Source: Ustilaginoidea virens
Lineage: Eukaryota; Ascomycota; Sordariomycetes; Hypocreales; Clavicipitaceae
NCBI RefSeq assembly: GCF_000687475.1
Contig: NC_057322.1
Span: 310,001-374,000, forward strand
Length of the DNA stretch: 64,000 nucleotides
Direction of reading: 5' to 3'
Positions 10,026 to 19,638 of the stretch are shown one piece after another (position 1 is the stretch's first letter; the number at the start of each line of letters is the position of its first letter). The notes under the pieces are model-generated. The model ran no database searches. It was not told the origin of the DNA and saw nothing but the letters and a program-made list of their open reading frames with translations. Both the position numbers and the translations under genes were made by a program.

Positions 10026-11138
10026 TCAAGTGACTCTGCCACAGCTCCCTGGGCTACTGTCGCAAGTGCACCTCGACGGCGCGTTAACCCACCCGGTAAG
10101 ACGACTAAGGACGATTTAGTCCCCTTGGAACCCAAAACAGCCGGATCGAGGGGGGGGGGGGGGGGGGGCAGACTCACTTGGCAATGTCGCTGGCGTAGCA
10201 GTGCGTCGCAATCCCGTCCTGCAAGAGCCCAGAGCTCGCAATAGACCCCGAGTTGTAGATCCTGGAGGCCCGGTAAAAGGCGGAAACGTCATCCCTGCCG
10301 GAACGGTTGATGCAGCCGGCCAAGCCGTCGCCCGCGTCGGTCCCCGCCGTCCCCTCGCTAATCATCTCTTGGATCGTCCCCGACGGACACGGATTCAGCG
10401 TGTGCCCGTTGTCGTTGCAGGTGCCGCGGCCGTTGTGGCACTGCATCAGCCCGGGATTCCGGACGCCGTTGTTTGTCGTCGGCGCGCGGACGCACCCGTG
10501 CGACTCCTGCATCACGACCGCGAGGATGAAGCGATGGTCGACGCCTGTCGCCGCCGCGGCCCTCTGGATCCCGTCCCAGATGTCGACGAGCTCGGCGCCG
10601 CTGTTGTTGGGCTGGGGGGGGTTCTGCCAGCCGCACGACTGGAGCATCTGGCTCTTGTAGTTGTCGAACATGTTTTCAAACGAGACCCAGCGGGACCGGT
10701 CGGGCCAGCCCTCCGAGACGGATCCCGTCCCCAGGTACGTGGTGTAGGAGTCGACGCCGCTGCCGACGCCGTCCCGGACGTTGGCTGCGTCGTGTGACGC
10801 CAGACGGGGGTTTTGGACGCGGCCTCCTCGCTGGTGCCGTCGCGTCCCCTTTGCCGCGACGGCAGAGGTGCGTTTTGCCGCCCTGAGCGGCGTCAAGTGG
10901 CCGCTGTTGGCTGCTTTCCTAGCCGAGAGGGCAGGGGCAGTGCTGCCGAGTGAGCTGGAGGGAGCCGCGGAGGGGGCACAAGGCACGGCCCATGCTGCGC
11001 CCAGAAGACATGCTGCGATAATCTTTTCACGTTAGCCGTCCGGTGGCTGCCGACTGCAAGGCCAACACTGCGCCCTCGTTCCCTCCCAACGCTCAACCAC
11101 ATGTTAAATGCCGGACAGCGACATACCTTGGTCGACAT
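10026..11138 (-). CDS. Secreted lysozyme-like (SLT/GH23-fold) protein
   Basis: Three exons on the minus strand: 11138-11127 (only ATG TCG ACC AAG), 11022-10178 and 10104-10026, giving 311 aa. Joining the 12-nt first exon creates a signal peptide, MSTKIIAACLLGAAWAVPCA, absent from any single ORF. A low-complexity basic linker follows, then the catalytic domain with DGVGSGVDSYTTYLGTGS, WVSFENMFDNYK, the FILAVVMQESHGCVR helix with the candidate acid Glu, GLMQCHNG and the Cys-rich end DIANRLTGWVNAPSRCTC. ES-G plus GLMQ is the hallmark of lytic-transglycosylase-type lysozyme folds. It is likely an extracellular enzyme against bacterial or other glycans; the substrate is inferred. Intron 10177-10105 carries C19 on the sense strand. 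The 3' exon restores RLTGW, expected in this family. Confidence 0.8.
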
Positions 11139-12382
11139 TGTTGGCATGCAGCTCGCATTTTTTTCTTTTTTTTTTTTTTTGCCCACACGACCAGCTGATA
11201 CCGCCTCGGTCACCGACATTGTGCGACTGACGCACCATCCGGTAGGTATAAATAATCTCGGCATCACGGAGACGGCGACGTTGACGACACCCTCCCCCTC
11301 GTCGGAGGTTCCGAAGGCCAGACGACGGTTGCACCACGGACCGCGACAGGTCGCCACGGCCCCATGGCAGGCTATCCCAATGCCCGCCGCAGAGACAGCA
11401 GGCAAGCAAGCGAAGCAAGCGTCGAGTCGTGGCCGCGGCCATGTCGAGCGACAGCCCGCAGCGGAAGCGTTCTTGCATCGTGTCGGCTCCGGTTCCCATG
11501 CGTGCGTGGCCCAGTGTACATGCACCTGGGGCGGTGCTTGTCGCCCACACGCCCAAGCGGCAGCAACAGATGTCGGTGTTTGAATTTCAAATCCCGGCGC
11601 GTTCAGATGGCTCGTTTCGACGCCGCCAACCGCAACGGGGGCGCCGTTTGCCACCGCTGCGGCTGTTTCGCTCCGAGACGACGGCCAATTCCTCTGCAAC
11701 TACCGGCCTTGCGCTGGCCGGCACGCTGGGAAAAACATGGCTCCTTGCTCATGGGGACGATGGCTGCTGGATGGCGGCGCGCGCCAAGTGTTGCTGAACC
11801 GGGACAAAACGTGTCCGGAGTTGGCCCCGTTGTCAACCAGGGCTTGCGAGGGCCCGATTCCACTTTGACCCTGGGGAGTATCCTCTCGAGGGCGACTGGG
11901 AGCCGAGGCGGCGGCTTGAGCTGTGACTTGGTCCGTTGGGCGGAATCGCCGGGGTTGTTCTGCTATTAGACTTTGGTCGCTCCCACGCCGGTTCCAATGC
12001 TGGTCCATGACTCCATGGCACGGTACTACTCGCCTCTGGTAACCGGGGATCAAGTAGCGCAAAAGTGTAGTCTCTGGAAGCCCTGCTCCTTGTCCATCCT
12101 GGTCGTCCCATTGGTGCACGCCGCACCATTTACCCAGACGGCGCCCATGCCTGTCTCTGTTCATGTGATCTTGTACCTTGTCCTGAACCACCATAGTGCC
12201 GTAGTACCTCACATTGCCCGAGGTATCAATCAATACACAGAAGCAGCCACCATACTCCACGACTCCCACGGCAGCTCGAAAGTTCCACCAGAGACAGGCT
12301 TCTCATCGAGCTTGTGCAAGATCGAAAATCAGGAACCCCCATCAAACCCGCCCCCAAGACAGCACCGACTCGTAAGGCGACG
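11139..12382. other. Region upstream of the lysozyme-like gene; one unexplained minus-strand ORF
   Basis: A T-rich stretch (11158-11180) lies just upstream of the lysozyme start. A TATAAATA element at 11248-11255 faces the plus strand. A minus-strand frame from about 12290 to 11700 is open for some 190 codons, starting without ATG, and reads EYGGCFCVLIDTSGNVRYYG then GTMVVQDKVQDH. It resembles no family I know, so it is not called as a gene. Confidence 0.3.
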
Positions 12383-13795
12383 ATGAAAATCCCCGTCCAC
12401 GCAGAAGCCCATGAGCCAACCCGCATCGTCGCAAAGGGCCGGGCGCGCGCCCTCGCCAAGCAGTTCGCCTACTTCCTCCGCGGCAGCTACGGCGTCGGCG
12501 TCGGCGTCGGCAGCTCCGGGCCCGGCCTCGACGCGGTCGTCCGCCTCGTAACCGGCTAGTGCGCCTTGCCGAGTCTCTTCTGGGGCGCCGTTGCCGACGA
12601 GGGCTTATACTTTGCTGCTTCGGAGCCCAGCACGCCTGCGGATATGGCGCGGCGGAACGGGAATGGCCCCGGCCTGCTTGTCCGCGCGACAGGTTGTGCT
12701 GCTGAGTACGTGCCCCCCACGTCGAGCTGTGCAGCGCAGACGGCTCGCCGCGATGCGACTTTTGGCACGCGCCCGAGTGGCCGCGCATAACGGATGGCCA
12801 CGAGCTGGGGAATCGCTCCGTCTGCATGCTCCATTCGTCTGGAACCACCAGCCGTCCCAAGGGTAACGACTACTCCTCCTCAGCGCAACCGCACCCCGCC
12901 AACTTGGTTGATTTTCAGCAAACGGAACTGCCTCGCAGGCGTTTGAGTCTCCCAGATGAACATGGTGGCAGAAGCGGCTCTGCCGGCGATGGGAAACCGG
13001 CCTCGTGTATGAAAAATGGCCCCGCGCCCGGCCGGCCCTTCCAGCGCCGAACCCTGGGCCATTCCCCCACGGCCCACACCGCCGGCGCCCAGGGCAACTT
13101 CGTCAACGCCATGGGCGATGGCGCCTGCGTCTACTGGAAGCCCAGGTTCGACTTTGACGACTTCCTCAAGCACTGCAGAGAGCTGGAAAACATGCTGAAT
13201 GTGACCATGAGGCTCGGTTCTTTTTTTTATGCCATTATTCTCAACGGATGCGGTGACTGATGCTGAAGGAAAAGATACAAAAGCCTAGTAGCCGATGACG
13301 GAAACGACGTCCAGCCAGGCCAACCAGGCGACGCATGGGTCAAAGGCCAGGTCCCGTCATCACCAAGGGACACCACAACAACCCTGAAGTCACACGTAAA
13401 GGGACGACTAGCTATTCATCGTCGATCGGGAAAAGGTGCCCCCCTCCGTCCGTGTCGTCATGGTCAGAAACGGGAGGGTTGTACGGCTATGAACTCGTCA
13501 AGTACAAAGGAACGCAGGTTGCGCCCGCCAAACTGGAAGGCTTCTTGATTGCCCACCCTGCAGCCATGGACATGGCAGTGATGGGGCCATCTCGGAATGG
13601 ACACGAGTTGCCCAGGGCATATGTGGTGCTGGCGCCACCTGCCAGGGGCGAGGTATTCGGGCGTGATATGATGGACCATGTCGGGAAGCAGGTCGACTCA
13701 TGCAAGCAGTTGAGGGAAGGGGTGGTTTTTGCGGACGCGGTTCCGAGGATCCCCTCGGGCGAGATTCCTGGACGGCAGCTCGGGAATTTGCGGTG
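12383..13795 (+). pseudogene. Decayed 4-coumarate:CoA-ligase-like (adenylate-forming) gene
   Basis: Fragments in order match a fungal acyl/4-coumarate CoA ligase. 12383-12556 has PTRIVAKGRARALAKQFAYF and GSSGPGLDAVVRLVTG. An in-frame TAG at 12557-12559 stands where relatives have Gln, and the same frame continues CALPSLFWGAVADEGLYFAA. A frameshift then leads to the ATP-binding loop SSGTTSRPKG near 12830. 13075-13180 reads HTAGAQGNFVNAMGDGACVY and PRFDFDDFLKHC. About 250 residues, including the core A-domain motifs, are missing before the C-terminal piece at 13490-13795 (ELVKYKGTQVAPAKLEGFL, then VPRIPSGEIP). The catalytic Lys of the PSGK motif is Glu here. A nonsense codon, frameshift, deletion and active-site loss together mark it as dead. 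It lies between the lysozyme-like gene and an NmrA-type reductase. Confidence 0.85.
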
Positions 13796-14213
13796 TATAA
13801 AATCTGCAGGTCAGGTTGCGAGGGCTGGCTGGTTGCTTGGTGCTGATTTGATTTTGCTCATCGTGCTGGCCCGGGTAAGGCGCCCGGCTGCTCTGAGGAA
13901 GACGACGCTGTTGCTGTTGGTCCCCGACTGGCCTGGCAATGATTCGATCGAGCAAAGACGGAGAACGGCTCATTGAAGTATTCTAGGTGGTTGGAAATGC
14001 GTATCTGGGCACGACGGGCTTTGGAATTTGATTTTCGTTTCATCCTAGGCCGAGTTCGGAGCTGCTGCCCTTCCGAAGCTGCGGCCCGCCCACCAGACAC
14101 CCAATGAAAACTTGTGCTGCGCCGAGAAAAGCTGCGCCAAGAAAAGCCGCGCCACCGATCGGCCTTGCATCCACGCGTTTTCCTTTTCTTCCGCCAAACA
14201 TCGTGGGCCAACC
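13796..14213. other. Promoter region of the NmrA-type reductase
   Basis: 418 bases between the ligase relic and the reductase start. Antisense ORFs here look like shadows. Nothing specific was recognised. Confidence 0.3.
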
Positions 14214-15146
14214 ATGACCCCCATCAAGAACGTGTGTCTCGTCGGCGCAAACGGCACCGTCGGCTCCGTCATCGTCAAGGCCCTCGTCGACGCCGGCACC
14301 TTCCGCGTCTCTGTCCTCCGCCGGGCCAACTCCTCATCCCCAGTCCCCGCCGGCGTCAGCGAGGTGGCCGTGTCCCCCGCCCTGAACCTCGACGAGCTCA
14401 CCCAAGCTCTCGCCGGCCAGGATGCGGTCATAGCGTCGTTCCCTCTTCACGACGTCTCCCAGCACATGCGACTCGCGGAGGCCGCCTACGCGGCCGACGT
14501 TGCCCGCTACATTCCCGCCGACTTTGGCTCCTGCGACGCCGCCGCCCCCCAGCCCCAGCACCACCTGCAGCTCTACCGGGACAAGACAGCCGTGCGGGCC
14601 AGGTGCGAGGCGCTTGCCGACGCGGCCGGCCCGGCCGGCAAGCCCTTCACATGGACGTCCATCGTCTGCGGCCACTTTTTCGACTTTGGCCTGCGCAGCG
14701 GCCTGCTGCATTTCGACCTCGACAAGCAGAGGGCGCAGATGCTGGACGGCGGCGGCATCAGGGCGTCGGCGAGCACGCTGGGCCGCGTGGCAGAGGCCGT
14801 GGTTCGCGTTCTGCAGCGCCCGCGGGTGACGGCCAACCGGGCCGTCTACGTGCAGAGCTTTTGCGCGACGCAGCTAGAGGTGCTGGCGTCGCTGGAGCGC
14901 GCCACGGCGACGAAGTGGCACACCGAGCAATTGGACTCCAACGCCTACCTGGAGCGCGAGAGCAGAAAGGTGGCCTCGGGCGATCGCAGGGCCGTCGAAG
15001 AGGTTGTGTTTGTTCTGGGGACTGTCGACGCCGACTGGACCCGGAAGGAAGGGTTTGCAATGGAGCTGCTGGGGTTGGAGGATGAGAATCTGGACGAGGT
15101 GGTTGCCAGGGTCGTGGCAGAGCACAAGGCGAGACGGCAGGCCTGA
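14214..15146 (+). CDS. NmrA-like / isoflavone-reductase-like NAD(P)-dependent oxidoreductase
   Basis: Single-exon gene of 310 aa. The ATG at 14214 (context ACCATGACC) directly precedes the Rossmann strand, IKNVCLVGANGTVGS, with the GxxGxxG nucleotide-binding motif. This start is preferred over the open frame that extends upstream to 14112. Further family marks are ALAGQDAVIASFP, the DVARYIPADFGSCD segment, the Y-x-x-K of LYRDKTAVR, and WTSIVCGHFFDFGL. Proteins of this group reduce small aromatic or other substrates with NADPH or act as redox sensors, and are common in secondary metabolism. The adjacent CoA-ligase relic may be a remnant of the same pathway (inference). The substrate is unknown. 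Third positions are strongly GC. Confidence 0.85.
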   Translation: MTPIKNVCLVGANGTVGSVIVKALVDAGTFRVSVLRRANSSSPVPAGVSEVAVSPALNLDELTQALAGQDAVIASFPLHDVSQHMRLAEAAYAADVARYIPADFGSCDAAAPQPQHHLQLYRDKTAVRARCEALADAAGPAGKPFTWTSIVCGHFFDFGLRSGLLHFDLDKQRAQMLDGGGIRASASTLGRVAEAVVRVLQRPRVTANRAVYVQSFCATQLEVLASLERATATKWHTEQLDSNAYLERESRKVASGDRRAVEEVVFVLGTVDADWTRKEGFAMELLGLEDENLDEVVARVVAEHKARRQA

Positions 15147-16332
15147 CTTTCTCTTCTCGGCTGTTTGAGGAGGAGGAAACGACGGCTCGTGTACGGGAGT
15201 AGACTTGCGCTTGTCCAATCAAAGCACCTACGGCGTGACGACAGTTCAGAAGAGGTCAGATTGTTTGTTGCATGTGGCTTTCCTGCTCCGCGTGCCGTGT
15301 TGCAAGCCGCCAAAGTCACCACACCACATTCATGCCCATGACTTGCGCCAGCAGGCCCTCGGACAATCGCCAACCAAAGCTTGCGGTATTCAATCCGCCG
15401 CGTCTGCCCACGATTTGGATTGCATCTGAACTTGCCAGGATGCTTGAGCAGGCTCCAAGCGCGAAAAGTCTTGAGGGGCCGGCGGCATGTGCACCTGACG
15501 GGTACCCTAGACTCCTGAGCTTGTTCATCTATTTACGCGTCGGTGTCGGGGCCTGAAATGCCCATGATTGGGCGAATGTCCGAGATGCAACCCGCGCGGT
15601 CGGGGCTGTGCCGGTTGACAAACGTTAATGGCCCGATCGCGAGGCGCCTTTCTATCCGCAGCGCCCGGTCTGCTTGTCCGTTGGTGATGCAGTCTGGTGA
15701 AGTCGTGAGTCGCGCGGTCTGCAACGCGGAAGATGACATGCCATGTTTGAGACAGAAGCAGGACAATTGGGTCGCCCAAAATGAATCCAAGACACCACGT
15801 GCAAGGAGCCCACTAATGCCCAGCCTGACGCCGCTCTGGGGCGCGAAGCTTCCAAGTGTTGCACCAGCTGAAAGCCGCACTGGGAGAGCGCAGCGCCATT
15901 GGGCCAGGCCCTCGTGAGCCTGCGGCCTGTGGCCTCCAGTGAGACACGGGCCACGGCGGCTGGCAGAACAGCGCCCCTCTAGTGACGTAATCTGAGCCAG
16001 GCACTTTGGACCCTGACTGAGCAGCCCAGCCCAGCCCAGCCCGGCCCGGCCCAACACAGCAAACCGACATTTCCTCTGAACATTCATTGACCGCGCTGAC
16101 TGAACACTGCCGACGTGTCGTGGCCAACTCCGTCTGTCCAGGACTTGACATCTTCATCCCCCCAGCCATAATCATAATAGTGGCTTGTTTCCCTCGCTTT
16201 CGCGGCCGGCGTCTCACGCTTTTCACACTCCTACCCGCTGCGCATCGTCAACCACCACCCTGTCGCCTTGTTCTTGCGCTCTTTTCAGCTCGCCCCTCTT
16301 CGCATCGATGCAGTCGTCGTCAGCCGGCGACG
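15147..16332. other. Intergenic region with short GC pentamer repeat
   Basis: About 1.2 kb without a convincing gene. An imperfect AGCCC/GGCCC pentamer array lies at 16023-16053, and a C/T-rich leader runs from about 16190 to 16310 before the next gene. Confidence 0.35.
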
Positions 16333-18279
16333 ATGGAGGCGAGGTCATTGAGTGCCCTCAACAGACTCGCGGCGAACCCGCCACAGTATCCGGAGAAGCC
16401 ACTGAATGACAGAAAGGACCCCCTCACGCTTTATTTTTCCAGAGTGCCCGGAACGAGAGGTAGGCAGTCTCGTTGGACCCCGAAGCTTCGCAAGCCGCCG
16501 CCCTCTAATCGCACGCCAGATGTTATTCTTTCGCCCTTCAGGCCTCAGGAGAAAAACGTCACGGGCCAAGACGTCAACTCGTCCTTGTACTATGCTCACC
16601 TGATGCTGCCAGAAGACTTGGCCGCCCCAGGGGATGAAAACACATGGCTCTCGAGCCCAGAAAGCGCCACTTTACCCCTGTCAATACCACGAAAACCTGT
16701 CCCCGACGCTGCCCGTCCCTCGACGCCCGAAAGCTTACCGAGTCCGTGTCCCCAGATTCAACATCAAACTCCAGCCGCCCCTTCGGACCCCACTCCATCT
16801 CGGAGCAACTTGCCCGTTGGCCACGATGGGGCTCCCGTAGGAAATCGTCCTCGCCCTCAAACACCTGAAGCTCTTGCGCTGCGAACAAGCCCTGTCGTGC
16901 TAGACAGCCCCTTGGACGCAAACGAAGCCCCTGAACGAATTTCTGCTGGGTTGCAAACAAAAATGCCCGCCAGGAAGCCCCTCGGCCCCCGAGCGATGGC
17001 GGCGTCTGCCGCTGCGCATGTACCCGGTGCTGGCTCGCCGACAGATGTCGACCAGGTCTCCTTCCCAGGCAATCTTGGCATGCCAATAGGAGAGGCCGTC
17101 GGGTCAAACGATCAGATCAAACAAATGCCACTCGCTTCGCCAACAAGACTTGAAGGCAGCCGTACGCAAAGTATTCCAATCCGACGAAAGCCTGTATACC
17201 AAACGCTTAGCCGATCTCCGTCTCCCCGGAAACACAGCATAGTTTCCATCAATGGAACTGGCACGCCATTTACCCTGGTCCTCATCCGGCGAGACCCCAG
17301 CTCCGGACTGCAGTGGAACGTCGGCAGGGTTTCTTCACGGCAAGTCGACCCAGCTGAGGACGGATCCGACCAAGCAGCTCAAACGGATTCGACATCCCCG
17401 CCGACGGCGATGCCTTTCCCACGCCGCCACCCTCCGATAGACATTGAGCTGGAGAATTCGGGCTATGCCAAATTCCGATTCACAACGGTCAACAAGAGCT
17501 CCCGAACCGAAGGCAGCGTGGAAAAAGCTCTCCAGTCTTTGGCGCGTGATGGTGCGAAGCAAGCTGTTGGCGTCTTCTCACGACAAGTGGCCATGGAATA
17601 TTCCAAAAGCTTCGCTACGAATGTGCGAGAGACCATGCACCGCATCGGACATGCGAGCCGCACGCGGATCGATCGCTATCGCAGCGACAGCGTTGGGTCC
17701 ACGCTATCGAACACGAGTGACGTGCCCGAGACGGCCGAGAGCATCGTGACGAGCGGCCCGCCCCCCGAAGGCATGAAAGCCCGCGGATACACGTTTGAGA
17801 GCCCATGGAACGACAAGTGCGAGTTTCGAACGGGCATGGCTGGTCGAAGCGTGATTTGCAGGCGCGTCCGGCACGAAGCAGGCAGCAGCGCCCAGAATCC
17901 CTTGGCATCGGACCAGGGGGGGTTGCCCGGTTTAAGGGGGGATTCCCAGCTCGTCAGCGAGCTGCGGTTCAACCTGCCGGGCGCGGACTTGTTCTCGGAG
18001 CACGCAAAGAATTCCAAGGAGCAGTGGAAGGGCAACTTTGGCAAGCTGTTCAACAGCGTGCACTACGGCGACTGCGACGACAGGGACGAGGACGAGGACA
18101 ATGGCGGCGTCTCGCCTTTCAAGATGAATTTAGGGAGTGAGAAGGCCGGCGGCGGCAATCGCGGCAAAAGAGCCAAGCTGGCCAAGCTGATTATTTACGA
18201 CGACGGTTTGCAGATGCTGGACCTGGTGGTGGCGGCGAATATCGGCATGTGGTGGGGGGCATGGGAGAAGACGTTTTAG
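16333..18279 (+). CDS. Conserved fungal protein of unknown function
   Basis: Two exons, 16333-16459 and 16520-18279, give 628 aa. The 60-nt intron has GTAGGC, a CTAAT branch site and CCAG. Because its length is a multiple of three the frame also reads through, but splicing restores VPGTRDVILSPFRPQEKNVT, the sequence expected from related proteins as I recall them. The N-terminal block (PLTLYFSRVPGTRD... DVNSSLYYAHL) is followed by a long Pro/Ser-rich disordered region. Next comes a block with GTPFTLVLIRRDPSSGLQWN and YAKFRFTTVNK, and a C-terminal segment ending AKLIIYDDGLQMLDLVVAAN then MGMWW-like residues. No catalytic motif is visible. The open frame upstream of 16333 lacks similarity and is taken as leader. 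Confidence 0.75.
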   Translation: MEARSLSALNRLAANPPQYPEKPLNDRKDPLTLYFSRVPGTRGRQSRWTPKLRKPPPSNRTPDVILSPFRPQEKNVTGQDVNSSLYYAHLMLPEDLAAPGDENTWLSSPESATLPLSIPRKPVPDAARPSTPESLPSPCPQIQHQTPAAPSDPTPSRSNLPVGHDGAPVGNRPRPQTPEALALRTSPVVLDSPLDANEAPERISAGLQTKMPARKPLGPRAMAASAAAHVPGAGSPTDVDQVSFPGNLGMPIGEAVGSNDQIKQMPLASPTRLEGSRTQSIPIRRKPVYQTLSRSPSPRKHSIVSINGTGTPFTLVLIRRDPSSGLQWNVGRVSSRQVDPAEDGSDQAAQTDSTSPPTAMPFPRRHPPIDIELENSGYAKFRFTTVNKSSRTEGSVEKALQSLARDGAKQAVGVFSRQVAMEYSKSFATNVRETMHRIGHASRTRIDRYRSDSVGSTLSNTSDVPETAESIVTSGPPPEGMKARGYTFESPWNDKCEFRTGMAGRSVICRRVRHEAGSSAQNPLASDQGGLPGLRGDSQLVSELRFNLPGADLFSEHAKNSKEQWKGNFGKLFNSVHYGDCDDRDEDEDNGGVSPFKMNLGSEKAGGGNRGKRAKLAKLIIYDDGLQMLDLVVAANIGMWWGAWEKTF

Positions 18280-19596
18280 AGCGAACATGGCCTGCGGCTG
18301 TCTTTTCTCTCTTATTTTTCCTTTTCTGGTACGTTGGTGGCATGGCGGTAAGGACAAGGGACATTGGCTTAGATGAGTCGTCTTGGCAATGGAACAGATA
18401 CGACCGACGTATAGTATTTTGGTCCACGGCGGGGTTACAGCGAGCGAGCGATGCGGGTAGAAAACTAGCAAATGAAAGATGTTTGGGTCGTTGATCACGC
18501 TGCCTAAGAAGAAGAGTTTTTACTATGTACTTTGAACGGGGATGTCGTCCAGGCTTGACTGCCGGCTTGTGGCAAAGAGTGCAATTTGGGGAACAGCGAG
18601 GCTTTTGAGTTGATCAAGGAAAACTGAGGAGAGCGGAGAGTTCGTAGTAACTTGAGACGTTGAATTTGGCAATGAGCAGCAACATGAAGACGAGTTAAGC
18701 ACCGAATAAAGAGGTTCCTAACTATGATTCACGTATCAATACGTGTGTCTTGGCTTAAAAAAATTAAAAAAAAAATATATAAGAAAAAAGAAAGGGGGGA
18801 GGAGGGGGGGGTTGGACGGGGATAGGAGAAGGAAAGGGGAAAAGAGACAAATACAAAGACAAAAAAGCGCACGTGTTCACATCCCGCGCTCTTATCCATG
18901 GAGAACCCCAACCGGCGTCGCGTCCAGTGCATACCGATCAGCCCAACACCTCTACGGATCTTCCATCTTGCAGCTCAGCCGTTCCAAGGGTGACACTCGC
19001 CCGAGACGCGCTCGATGCTCCCCACTGACTGGCCTGTATTTCGGTCGTTGGATGCGGAAACCCGAAACCCGTGCTTGCTGCCTTGCCGGAAGATTCTGCC
19101 CAAGCAGGCACTGCCCGACAGGGAATCAGACCAGGCGAGTCTGGAGGGTGCAGAGCTGCGGGACAGCGTCGCTTCGTATTCGAATCGCTGGCAGGATGCT
19201 TGTCGTGCGGCCGAGCATCCGGTTTTTGATTTCCGTGCTGGGGGGAAAGGGGGGGAAAGGGGGGGGAAAGGGGAAGGGGGGCGACTGGAAATGTTCGCGA
19301 TGGCGACAGGCAGCGCAGAAACGGACATCGGCATCGACAAGGGCCTCGGGTCCGCGCGTCTTTGCCCTCAGTTGCAAGGTGTAGGTGGCGCGCTTGGCGG
19401 AATCACGGACGCACAGCGGCGGCGCCTGCCTACATGTAACAACACACTTCCTGCCCGGACGCTCCAGTGCAAAGCCACATGATGCCCGGCCCCATGTGGG
19501 CATTAACATTGAACATTAGTAGGTTTCTGCTCACCGCGCCAGGACTTTAGGCCGCAGGACTCTCGGGGGTAGCGAGCGCCATCCCCGTCAGAGCCC

Positions 19597-19638
19597 ATCT
19601 GCTGAGCCAGATCTGCTGAGCCAGATCTGCTGAGCCAG
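19597..19638. repeat. Three perfect 14-bp tandem copies (ATCTGCTGAGCCAG)
   Basis: The 14-mer repeats three times head to tail without mismatch. No coding frame is associated. Confidence 0.9.

Noticed and set aside
16087..16332. Upstream extension of the 628-aa conserved protein
   Set aside because: The open frame before ATG 16333 is C/T-rich leader-like DNA without family resemblance; the conserved block begins just after 16333.
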